64,000 nucleotides of DNA from Flavobacterium piscisymbiosum (GTDB lineage Bacteria > Bacteroidota > Bacteroidia > Flavobacteriales > Flavobacteriaceae), in contig NZ_JAJJMM010000001.1 in the NCBI RefSeq assembly GCF_020905295.1, positions 2,294,001 to 2,358,000 of the forward strand, read 5' to 3'. The notes under the pieces are model-generated. The model had not been told where the DNA came from, made no database searches, and saw nothing but the letters and a program-made list of their open reading frames with translations. The position numbers and the translations under genes were made by a program. Every line of letters starts with the position of its first letter. Position 1 is the stretch's first letter. This document shows, one piece after another, positions 17,025 to 25,026 of the stretch.

Positions 17025-18017
17025 ATGATGAAAGGGAAATTTTTTTTATTGCTTATTGTTTTTGTTTCAGGAGGTTTTGTTTCAAATGCACAATCGAATT
17101 TACTTAATGCAAAAACGGCGGATCAAATCGGGATAAAGAGTCCGGCACAGCTTATTTCAGACAATGATAAGCCATTGTCTTATGGTTATGTAGATGACAG
17201 AGATGTTTTGATGGGGAAAACAGTATGGGAAATTATTGATTTAAACGAAAAAATCAACTTCCCATTATACTTTCCTGTAGACACTGCTAATATCGGTGCC
17301 GACAGACGTTCGCTTTATGATGTGCTAACCAGAGGTATTAAAAGTGGAAAAATTACCGAAGTCTATAGCGATAGTTATTTTAATACTAAAAAATCTTTAA
17401 AGGATATTCAGGGTGCATTATCCCGTGTTGATACAACAGATGCTGGTAGGGAATTAATAAACCAATATCCGGATGACTACAGAACTCGTGTTGTAAAGAA
17501 AAAAGTAGTTACCGGTACAGGTAAAAAGAAATCTGTTACTTATGTTGATGAAACCGTTGGACCAACAAGATCAGTGCCTGCAGAATATATCTTAAAACAA
17601 GATTTAACTGCTGCTGACGTTACCCAATATAAAATAAAAGGATACTGGTATTTTGACAAAAGGCAAAGTGATTTAAAATATCGCTTACTCGGAATTTGTC
17701 CTGTTACGCCAGACGTTTACACGATGAATAGTGACGAGAAAGATTATATCGAGCTGTTTTGGGTTTTCTTCCCGAATGCGCGGGAAGTGCTGCATGAAGG
17801 AAAAGCTTTTAATGATAAGAATTCGGCAACTCCAATTTCATTTGATCAAATCTTAAATTCAAGACGTTTTAATGCTATTATCTATAAAGAAGAAAATATG
17901 TACGGAGATCGTGAGATTAAAGATTATATGAAAGATAATGCACAAAATCAGTTATTGGAGTCTGAAAGAGTAAAAGAGAAGATTCGTAATTTCGAAGAAG
18001 ATATGTGGAACTACTAA
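17025..18017 (+). CDS. gldO: GldO, paralogue of GldN
   Basis: 330 residues from ATG 17025, with a signal peptide ending near SNAQS. It matches GldN along the whole length, for example SNLLNAKTADQIGIKSPAQL against the GldN SNLLNAKTPAQIGLKTPAQL, and the two C-termini differ by only a few residues. In F. johnsoniae GldO is partly redundant with GldN. It has its own -7 element and terminator, so it can be expressed apart from gldKLMN. Conserved stretches include DAGRELINQYPDDY and YKIKGYWYFDKRQS. Confidence 0.94.
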   Translation: MMKGKFFLLLIVFVSGGFVSNAQSNLLNAKTADQIGIKSPAQLISDNDKPLSYGYVDDRDVLMGKTVWEIIDLNEKINFPLYFPVDTANIGADRRSLYDVLTRGIKSGKITEVYSDSYFNTKKSLKDIQGALSRVDTTDAGRELINQYPDDYRTRVVKKKVVTGTGKKKSVTYVDETVGPTRSVPAEYILKQDLTAADVTQYKIKGYWYFDKRQSDLKYRLLGICPVTPDVYTMNSDEKDYIELFWVFFPNAREVLHEGKAFNDKNSATPISFDQILNSRRFNAIIYKEENMYGDREIKDYMKDNAQNQLLESERVKEKIRNFEEDMWNY

Positions 18018-18039
18018 GGATCTAAATAACATTAAAACA

Positions 18040-18076
18040 AAAACTCTTAGTACCTTTGTATTAAGAGTTTTTTTAT
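18040..18076 (+). terminator. Terminator of gldO with a -7 box in its loop
   Basis: Stem AAAACTCTTA / TTAAGAGTTTT followed by T's, 22 bp after the gldO stop. The loop holds TACCTTTG (18051-18058), an exact TAnnTTTG, 33 bp before the next ATG. Confidence 0.75.
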
Positions 18077-18090
18077 TTTATCTTTTACAC

Positions 18091-19194
18091 ATGTTAGATT
18101 ATTTAATTGTTGGATCCGGATTGGCCGGAATTTCTTTTGCCGAAGCTGCCCTTAAAAACAATAAATCTATTTTAATAGTAGATAATATGTCTCAGGTATC
18201 TTCAAGAGTTGCTGGAGGTTTTTATAACCCGGTTATTCTAAAGAGATTTAGCGAAGTTTGGAATGCTCAGGAACAATTGGTTATCATGAATGATTTTTAT
18301 GATCATATCGAAAATAAGCTTCAGACTAAATTTAATTTTAAACTTCCTATCCTCAGAAAATTTTTCTCTATCGAAGAACAAAACAATTGGTTTGCTGCTT
18401 CGGATAAAATAAATCTGGCACCTTTTTTATCTACAAAAATAATTTCAAAAAAGTATAAAGGCATTGATTCTCCGTATGATTATGGCGAAGTACTACATAC
18501 CGGTTATGTAGATACCATGTTGTTATTGGATACCTATAGAGAATATCTGCAAGAGAATAATTTGCTATTAAATCAGTTTTTTGATTATGCTTATATTGAG
18601 TTTTTCGATTTCGGAATTCAATATAAAAATATTCAGGCACGTAATATTGTTTTTGCAGAAGGGTTTGGACTGCATAAGAATCCTTTTTTCAACTATTTGC
18701 CCCTTGATGGTACAAAAGGCGAGATGTTTGTAATAAAAGCTCCTGATTTAGATCTGGATGTTATCATGAATACAAGCGTATTTATATTGCCTTTGGGTAA
18801 TGATTTATTCAAAGTAGGCGCTACATATAACTGGGAAGATAAAACCGATTTACCTACCGAAGAAGGAAAACAGGAATTGATAGATCGAATTAAAGAAATT
18901 ATCAATTGCGATTTCGAGATTGTAGAGCATTATGGCGGAGTTCGTCCTACGGTAAAAGACAGAAGACCACTGATAGGAACTCATGAAGAGTTTAAATCAC
19001 TCCACATTCTTAACGGATTAGGAACCAGAGGAGTGATGCTTGGACCATCAATGGCAAAAGTTTTATATGATTATATCGAAAATGAAATTCCTCTAACGCG
19101 TGAAATTGATATTAAAAGATTTCATAAGAGATATCTAAAAAGTCTTATTTCTACCGGCCTTAGGATCATAAGAAACAAACATATTAATGTATAG
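18091..19194 (+). CDS. FAD-dependent oxidoreductase (DadA/glycine-oxidase-like)
   Basis: 367 residues. The N-terminal dinucleotide fold is LIVGSGLAGISFAEAALKNN (GxGxxG, residues 4-23), with the acidic end of strand 2 in ILIVDN. The C-terminal FAD-contact motif is GGVRPTVKDRRPLIGTH then ILNGLGTRGVMLGPSMAKVL. This is the D-amino-acid-oxidase-like family of flavoenzymes; the substrate is not evident. It follows gldO by 73 bp, and its last 60 bp overlap tail-to-tail with the DUF983 gene on the other strand. Confidence 0.88.
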   Translation: MLDYLIVGSGLAGISFAEAALKNNKSILIVDNMSQVSSRVAGGFYNPVILKRFSEVWNAQEQLVIMNDFYDHIENKLQTKFNFKLPILRKFFSIEEQNNWFAASDKINLAPFLSTKIISKKYKGIDSPYDYGEVLHTGYVDTMLLLDTYREYLQENNLLLNQFFDYAYIEFFDFGIQYKNIQARNIVFAEGFGLHKNPFFNYLPLDGTKGEMFVIKAPDLDLDVIMNTSVFILPLGNDLFKVGATYNWEDKTDLPTEEGKQELIDRIKEIINCDFEIVEHYGGVRPTVKDRRPLIGTHEEFKSLHILNGLGTRGVMLGPSMAKVLYDYIENEIPLTREIDIKRFHKRYLKSLISTGLRIIRNKHINV

Positions 19195-19551
19195 ATTTCT
19201 TGATAGTCGTAAAACAAAAGGAAACAATATAATCAGTGCAATTACTATTGCAATAAATGATTCTTCGATTGTAGCTTTAAAAAATACAAACGAAATAATA
19301 AAAGCTGCAATTCCTACGGCAACATTCAATCCGTAGCTTACATACATTGCACCGTAAAAAAATGAAGGTTCAATTTGATATTTAAATCCACAATGACTAC
19401 AATGATCGTTCATTTTGAGAACTTTAGTCAAGTGAAGCGGATTTTTGTCTGAATACATGCTTTCTTTTTGGCATTTTGGACAACTTCCTGTTAAAATACT
19501 ATTTAGTTTCGATCCTTTTTTTAACATTTGCAAAAAATTAAAATTACCCAT
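19135..19551 (-). CDS. DUF983 family membrane protein
   Basis: 138 residues. The N-terminal half has two CxxC knuckles, GSCPKCQKE and DHCSHCGFKY (about residues 22-60), of zinc-ribbon type. Two transmembrane helices follow (about 72-92 and 97-115). The pattern fits DUF983, a bacterial family of unknown function. The gene converges on the FAD oxidoreductase with a 60-bp overlap of coding ends and diverges from the ABC-F gene across a 16-bp palindrome. Confidence 0.85.
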   Translation of the reverse strand: MGNFNFLQMLKKGSKLNSILTGSCPKCQKESMYSDKNPLHLTKVLKMNDHCSHCGFKYQIEPSFFYGAMYVSYGLNVAVGIAAFIISFVFFKATIEESFIAIVIALIILFPFVLRLSRNLYINMFVSYDPKAGRNKTF

Positions 19552-19560
19552 TGATTTGGG

Positions 19561-19576
19561 TGTGTAAATTTACACA
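19561..19576. promoter_or_regulatory. 16-bp perfect palindrome between divergent genes
   Basis: TGTGTAAATTTACACA lies 9 bp upstream of the DUF983 ATG and 26 bp upstream of the ABC-F ATG. It is a candidate operator; its centre (TAAATTTA) also resembles a -7 box on both strands. Confidence 0.5.
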
Positions 19577-19602
19577 ATCAATTAGTTATAAAATAACATT
19601 AC

Positions 19603-21516
19603 ATGCTTAATATACACAATTTATCGGTTTCTTTTGGTGGTACTTATTTATTCGAAGAAGTAACTTTTCGTTTAGGTGCAGGAGATCGTGTTGGACTTGT
19701 CGGGAAAAATGGTGCAGGAAAATCTACCATGCTTAAAATGTTAGCAGGAGATTTTGCTCCAGACTCTGGAGTTATTTCTCAGGAGAAAGATATCAGAATG
19801 GGTTTTTTACGTCAGGATATCGATTTTGAGCAAGGGCGAACTGTTCTTGAAGAAGCTTATGAAGCTTTTACAGAGATAAAAATTGTTGAAAAAAAACTAG
19901 AACAAATCAATCATCAATTGGTTACCAGAACCGATTATGAAAGCGAAGAATACAGCCAGATCATCGAAGATTTATCTGATTATACACATCGTTTTGAACT
20001 TCTTGGAGGTTACAATTATGTGGGAGATACAGAGAAAATTCTTTTAGGATTAGGTTTCAAAAGAGAAGTTTTCAATAACCAAACCGAAACATTTTCAGGA
20101 GGTTGGAGAATGCGAATCGAGCTGGCTAAACTATTATTACAATCTAATGATGTTTTATTGCTGGATGAGCCTACCAACCACTTAGATATCGAAAGTATTA
20201 TTTGGTTAGAAGGTTTTCTTCGTAATTATCCCGGAGTTGTAGTAATCGTTTCGCACGATAAAATGTTCCTTGATAATGTTACGAATCGTACCATCGAGAT
20301 CTCATTAGGAAAAGCATACGATTTCAATAAACCTTATTCTCAATATTTAGAATTACGTCATGAAATTCGCGAGAAGCAATTGGCAACTCAAAAAAATCAG
20401 GCAAAGAAAATTGAAGAAACAGAAAAATTAATCGAGAAATTCCGTGCAAAAGCTTCAAAAGCTTCAATGGCGCAATCGTTGATTAAAAAATTAGATAAAG
20501 TAGAAAGAATCGAAGTTGATGAAGACGACAATTCTGTAATGAATATTTCTTTTCCCGTTTCAAAAGAACCAGGAAGAGTAGTGGTTGAAGCAGAACATGT
20601 GACTAAAGCGTACGGAGATAAAGTTATTTTAAAAGATATTGATTTATTAGTAGAACGTGGAAGCAAAATTGCTTTTGTTGGACAAAACGGACAAGGAAAA
20701 TCAACTTTTATTAAAGCCATTGTAAACGAGTTTGAGTACCAGGGAAATATCAAATTAGGGCACAACGTACAGTTAGGTTATTTTGCCCAAAATCAGGCCG
20801 AATACCTGGATGGTGAAATCACCTTGCTTCAAACAATGGAAGATGCGGCAATGGATACCAACCGATCGAAAGTTCGTGATATGTTAGGATCGTTCTTGTT
20901 TCGTGGCGATGATGTCGAGAAAAAAGTAAAAGTACTTTCAGGAGGCGAGCGTAACCGTTTGGCACTTTGTAAGTTGTTGTTACAGCCTATCAATGTTTTG
21001 CTTATGGATGAGCCTACGAATCACTTAGATATTAAATCTAAAAACGTTCTTAAGGCAGCACTTCAAAAATTTGGCGGAACTTTATTATTGGTTTCTCACG
21101 ATAGGGATTTTCTTCAGGGAATGTCGAATATAGTTTACGAATTCAAAGATCAAAAAATAAAAGAATATTTAGGAGACATCAATTATTTCTTAGAGCAACG
21201 AAATCTCGAAAACATGCGTGAAGTCGAGAAAAAAGATGTGGCAAAAGCCGCTGCTCCCAAAGAAAGTAATAAAACTTCTTACGAAGATCAGAAAAAAGGT
21301 AAAGCATTACAAAACAAATTAAGTAAAGTCGAAAGTCAGATCAAACAATTAGAGAAAGACATTCAGCATGACGATAAATTGTTGCTTTCTAATTATGACA
21401 AACATATCGAAGATGCTTCTTTTTTCACCGCATACAACAAAAAGAAAAAAGATTTAGATCAACTACTTCTCGATTGGGAAGTTGTTCAGGAAGAGATTGA
21501 TAATTTTAATGCTTAA
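19603..21516 (+). CDS. ABC-F family ATPase (Uup/EttA-like)
   Basis: 637 residues with two ABC cassettes and no membrane segments. Cassette 1: Walker A GKNGAGKST (about residue 36) and signature SGGWRMRIELAKLL with LLLDEPTNHLDIES. Cassette 2: Walker A GQNGQGKST and signature LSGGERNRLALCKLL with MDEPTNHLDIKS. The inter-cassette linker is the charged helical arm typical of ABC-F, and residues about 560-637 form a C-terminal coiled coil as in Uup. Members act on ribosomes or, for Uup, on DNA; which applies here cannot be told. Confidence 0.93.
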   Translation: MLNIHNLSVSFGGTYLFEEVTFRLGAGDRVGLVGKNGAGKSTMLKMLAGDFAPDSGVISQEKDIRMGFLRQDIDFEQGRTVLEEAYEAFTEIKIVEKKLEQINHQLVTRTDYESEEYSQIIEDLSDYTHRFELLGGYNYVGDTEKILLGLGFKREVFNNQTETFSGGWRMRIELAKLLLQSNDVLLLDEPTNHLDIESIIWLEGFLRNYPGVVVIVSHDKMFLDNVTNRTIEISLGKAYDFNKPYSQYLELRHEIREKQLATQKNQAKKIEETEKLIEKFRAKASKASMAQSLIKKLDKVERIEVDEDDNSVMNISFPVSKEPGRVVVEAEHVTKAYGDKVILKDIDLLVERGSKIAFVGQNGQGKSTFIKAIVNEFEYQGNIKLGHNVQLGYFAQNQAEYLDGEITLLQTMEDAAMDTNRSKVRDMLGSFLFRGDDVEKKVKVLSGGERNRLALCKLLLQPINVLLMDEPTNHLDIKSKNVLKAALQKFGGTLLLVSHDRDFLQGMSNIVYEFKDQKIKEYLGDINYFLEQRNLENMREVEKKDVAKAAAPKESNKTSYEDQKKGKALQNKLSKVESQIKQLEKDIQHDDKLLLSNYDKHIEDASFFTAYNKKKKDLDQLLLDWEVVQEEIDNFNA

Positions 21517-21550
21517 TTAGTTTTCAGTCACAGTCACAGTTTTTTTAGAG

Positions 21551-21589
21551 CCTTTGTTAAAGTTTTTAAGCTTTGACAAAGGTTTTTTT
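21551..21589 (+). terminator. Terminator of the ABC-F gene
   Basis: Stem CCTTTGTTAAAG / CTTTGACAAAGG with a T-tract, 35 bp after the stop codon. Confidence 0.8.
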
Positions 21590-21604
21590 ATGTTTAAATT
21601 TTAG

Positions 21605-21760
21605 AAGCTATTCCAGCTTTCCGTTTCATCCCGATAGCTATCGGGACGCAAAAAAAAAACTATTTTTCTAAGCCATAAAACGAGCTTCCGTTGGTCGCTG
21701 TTTTCTGGCAAGAAAAATTAGTTTTTTTTGCTCCGGGCTTTCCTCTTCAATCTGGGCTAG
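21605..21760 (+). repeat. Interspersed element, copy 2: constant ends, long variable hairpin
   Basis: The left end AAGCTATTCCAGCTTTCCG then TTTCATC and right end CAATCTGGGCTAG match copy 1 (7697-7868). It has the same palindrome CCCGATAGCTATCGGG (21630-21645). The internal hairpin (21651-21729) is built from different sequence: arms include CTATTTTTCT and AGAAAAATTAG, then GCCATAAAACGAGC against GCTGTTTTCTGGC. Confidence 0.75.
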
Positions 21761-21813
21761 GAGGTAAAGTTTTCAGTCGCAGTTTTCAGTTTCAGTCAAC
21801 AGTTTTTACAAAG

Positions 21814-21920
21814 TTTGTCGTCTCGACCGAATGGAGAGATCACACTCGATGATCGACAAAGATTGACGATTTTATTTGTGGAATTCCTTGTGCGATTTCT
21901 CCTCCGTTGAAATTGACAAA
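21814..21920. repeat. MITE-like imperfect inverted repeat of 107 bp
   Basis: The left arm TTTGTCGTCTCGACCGAATG then GAGAGATCACAC matches, with mismatches, the reverse complement of the right arm, TTTGTCAATTTCAACGGAGG then AGAAATCGCAC. No ORF is inside. It resembles short non-autonomous repeats common in flavobacterial spacers. With copy 2 of the variable-hairpin element and the ABC-F terminator it fills the 520-bp gap at 21517-22036. Confidence 0.6.
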
Positions 21921-22036
21921 AATGAGATGCAATTAACAAAAGAAAAAAAATCCGTTAAAATCCGCGTCATCCGTGTGCCAATATCAACAGCATTTTCACA
22001 TCCCGTATTTCACATCCCACATTTCAGCAAAAAAAA

Positions 22037-22999
22037 CTACTGAATAAGCCCAATACTTTTAGAATGCATAATAGCCTCACTACTATCTTTATAATAACAA
22101 ACAGAAACCTCTAAAGCCTCTAGATTTTTCATGATTTTTTTAGTGGCTTCTTTTTGATGTTTACCAGTTTGTCTGATATAAACCGCTTTTACGGTAACGG
22201 GAAATATTTTGCAGATTCGTTCGTACAAAACGGGATCATGTTGCGAATCATCACCTAATAGAACATATTTAAGGTTAGGGTAGAACTCCAGAACGTGTTT
22301 TATTTTATCAAACTTATGATCGTGATTTCCGCGTCCGCTCATAAAAAAGTCAGTGATGCCTCTTCTAATATCTTTCAATAAAATTACAGCTCTGGGGAGT
22401 TTGTGTATTTTAGTAAATTTTACAATAAAACGATACAAATTCCATTCGCTGCTTGAAACATAGAAAAAAGCATTTTCTTCTTCTTTGTTGTTTCTTCCGG
22501 CTGAACTCAAAGCCTGATAATGTGGTACAACATCTGTAAAAACTTTACGATCATTTACATTTTTAAATAAAAGGATATAGATTTTTTTAAAGAAATTCTG
22601 AGTATGCGAAATCAAAAAAGTATCATCAATATCAGATATAATTCCTAGTTTTCCTTTATGAGGTCTTATAAAGCTGCCTTTTTCGGTTATGGTTTCATTT
22701 TCATCTTTAATGCTCACTTCATATTCCATCCATCCAAAATTGGTTTCAGTTTCAAGCGGAATGCAAAATTTAAAATAACCGTCATCCAATGTTTTGGTAT
22801 GAATCTCCTGATTACCACACTTTAGATAAATATCAAAATTTTCAAGCGTTTTTATTCTAAACTGATTAATAATTGAACGCGCATTTTTTAAGTTTTTCTT
22901 CTGAAAATCATAATCATACGTTCTTTTAAAAACATGGCCCATTACAATTAATTCTTCTTCATTGGCATAACCTCGATATAATTGTAAAATTGGTTTCAT
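22037..22999 (-). CDS. APP1-type phosphatidate phosphatase domain protein (HAD-like)
   Basis: 320 residues. The N-terminal half is a beta-rich domain (residues about 1-125). The C-terminal half has the HAD-type nucleophile motif DIDDTFLISHTQNFFKK (DxDxT, about 139-155) and a later acidic motif LLGDDSQHDPVLY. This is the arrangement of the APP1/DUF2183 family, whose yeast member dephosphorylates phosphatidate to diacylglycerol. No signal peptide is visible. It is transcribed away from a lipid-kinase gene that starts a few bases to 66 bp away, which suggests shared control. Confidence 0.82.
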   Translation of the reverse strand: MKPILQLYRGYANEEELIVMGHVFKRTYDYDFQKKNLKNARSIINQFRIKTLENFDIYLKCGNQEIHTKTLDDGYFKFCIPLETETNFGWMEYEVSIKDENETITEKGSFIRPHKGKLGIISDIDDTFLISHTQNFFKKIYILLFKNVNDRKVFTDVVPHYQALSSAGRNNKEEENAFFYVSSSEWNLYRFIVKFTKIHKLPRAVILLKDIRRGITDFFMSGRGNHDHKFDKIKHVLEFYPNLKYVLLGDDSQHDPVLYERICKIFPVTVKAVYIRQTGKHQKEATKKIMKNLEALEVSVCYYKDSSEAIMHSKSIGLIQ

Positions 23000-23065
23000 T
23001 AATTGCGTATATTTATAGATAGATGCTGTAAATTAATTATTTTAATTGACTTTAAAAATAAAACT

Positions 23066-23935
23066 TTGAAAAAGAATATCATATTTGTTGTAAATCCTAT
23101 TTCCGGAGACCTTGATAAATCAGATTTGATTGAGGCCGTAGAGGAGTTTGCAACTACGAATAATTTTGACCTGGAAGTTTATGAAACCACAGGCAAAAGT
23201 GACCAAAAAGAAATACAATCGCTTTATAACCAATACCAACCCGAACGAATTGTAGTAGCGGGAGGCGACGGAACTATAAAAATGGTTGCCGAAGCAGTAG
23301 AACAGTTTGATGTCATTATTGGCATTTTGCCTGCTGGTTCGGCAAATGGTTTATCTGTAGATCTTAATTTGCCCACTACAATTGAGGAGAACCTGAAAAT
23401 TGCCTTTTTAAGCCGTTATATCGAAATGGACATGATTTGTATCAACGGCAAAAAAAGTATTCATTTAAGCGATATTGGCCTTAATGCCGATTTGGTTAAA
23501 AACTACGAACAAAGTAACCTGAGAGGAATTTGGGGATATGCTTTACAGGCATACAATACCCTTGCTGATTCAAACGAGCCTTTTGTTGCCACAATTACCG
23601 CAAACAAAGAAACTGTGGATCATACGGCAAGAATGATTGTAATAGCCAATTCTAAAAAGTACGGAACTGGCGTGACGATTAATCCAAATGGAGCAATGAA
23701 CGACGGAAAATTTGAATTGGTTATCCTAAAAAGCCTCGATTTATTATTACTCGGAAAAATCATTACCGGAAATATGCCAATTGATTCTGATGATATTGTA
23801 ATTATTTCGACAGACAAAGCGACTATAAAAACCAATTATCCGGTTAATTTTCAAATTGATGGGGAATATTGCGGCGCGCAAACTTCGTTAGATATCCATA
23901 TTCTGCACAAACAAATGAAAATTGCGGTGCCATAA
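23066..23935 (+). CDS. Diacylglycerol/lipid kinase family protein (YegS-like)
   Basis: About 289 residues from the TTG at 23066, giving MKKNIIFVVNPISGDLDKSD, which fits the family N-terminus. The ATG at 23003 would add 21 residues unlike the family and leave only 3 bp to the divergent start. The signature GGDGTIKMVAEAV (with IVVAGG before it) is the kinase glycine-rich loop, and LPAGSANGLSVDLNLP follows. This family phosphorylates diacylglycerol or a related lipid, or in some cases sphingoid bases. The divergent neighbour is a phosphatidate-phosphatase-like gene, an opposing activity. Confidence 0.85.
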   Translation: MKKNIIFVVNPISGDLDKSDLIEAVEEFATTNNFDLEVYETTGKSDQKEIQSLYNQYQPERIVVAGGDGTIKMVAEAVEQFDVIIGILPAGSANGLSVDLNLPTTIEENLKIAFLSRYIEMDMICINGKKSIHLSDIGLNADLVKNYEQSNLRGIWGYALQAYNTLADSNEPFVATITANKETVDHTARMIVIANSKKYGTGVTINPNGAMNDGKFELVILKSLDLLLLGKIITGNMPIDSDDIVIISTDKATIKTNYPVNFQIDGEYCGAQTSLDIHILHKQMKIAVP

Positions 23936-24102
23936 AAATGAGGTTTTAATTTGAAAGAAAAAACAAGGACAAAAATCGGTTTAGGGTTGAAATTTATACA
24001 AGGGTTAATAAAAAGGGAAAGATCTTTACTAAAAAAGTAAGTTTTTAAATGTAAAAAAGTATTTTAGTTTTTTATAATAACCCCGTCATATATTTATTAA
24101 TA

Positions 24103-25008
24103 ATGAAAAAAATATTTTTTACAATTTTCATTCTGATTCAGAGTGTAATACATTCTCAAAGTGTTGATTTGAGAAGTTTGACAATGAATAGCCATTTAAT
24201 CCTTTTCGTTGAATATTCAGATTTTGATTACGTAAATAAGTATATTAATGACCATTTTAAAGCCGGATATATTAAAGTAAATAATTATGAGGAAATCATA
24301 AAAAATGATTCCAATATTAAATTTATAGATAAAGAAATTTTTTGCCCTCAAAGTGAAAATGACTATTATGGTAGCGATATGATGAATGGAGGATCCTGCG
24401 GTTTTGGAGAGATCTTGGAAGCTAACAGAAAATATTATTGTATTCTATTCTTTAAAAAAGAAAAAAAGAAACTGACACTATTGGCGAATCTTTCGAAAAG
24501 TGATTCTGACTGGAAAAGTATAATTGAGAAAATAAAAAACGTAAAAGAAATTGAAAATTCAAAATCGCCAGAAGAACGTTATGGAAAAAGTATTGACTAT
24601 TATTTGAAGTGTAATGATTTGCCTAGGTATGACTTTATAAATTATTATAGACAAGTAAAAGTTTTAAAATCAGATACTTTAGTCTTAACCGAGAAACAAT
24701 TAATCTTGGCTAAAGATAATTTTTTGAAGGGAAATGAAAGCTATTATGAATTGATTTCGAAAAAATTCCCCGAAGAAGTTAGACAATTTTATATTAATAA
24801 AATGAAGGTCATACTAAGCAAAAATGAAGACGACGAGTATTTTAGTTCTTATGATTTTACTGAGGCGTACGAAAGGGCTACAAATACAGGCTATATGGAT
24901 GATAGTGTAATGGGAAAGCAAAAAGAAAAATTAACTAATGAAATAACTCTTGAGGAAAGAATAGTAATTATGCAAGCTTTAATTCAAAATGCTGAACAAG
25001 AAGATTAG
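24103..25008 (+). CDS. Secreted protein of unknown function
   Basis: 301 residues. MKKIFFTIFILIQSVIHSQS is a Sec signal peptide, so it is exported. The mature part is rich in Lys, Glu, Tyr and Asn. A loop with two cysteines lies near residues 85-106 (CPQSENDYYGSDMMNGGSCG). I recognise no family. The gene is 18 bp upstream of another exported unknown on the same strand, so the two are probably co-transcribed. The C-terminal 60 residues are predicted helical and acidic. Confidence 0.6.
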   Translation: MKKIFFTIFILIQSVIHSQSVDLRSLTMNSHLILFVEYSDFDYVNKYINDHFKAGYIKVNNYEEIIKNDSNIKFIDKEIFCPQSENDYYGSDMMNGGSCGFGEILEANRKYYCILFFKKEKKKLTLLANLSKSDSDWKSIIEKIKNVKEIENSKSPEERYGKSIDYYLKCNDLPRYDFINYYRQVKVLKSDTLVLTEKQLILAKDNFLKGNESYYELISKKFPEEVRQFYINKMKVILSKNEDDEYFSSYDFTEAYERATNTGYMDDSVMGKQKEKLTNEITLEERIVIMQALIQNAEQED

Positions 25009-25026
25009 CGGATAATATTATTATTA

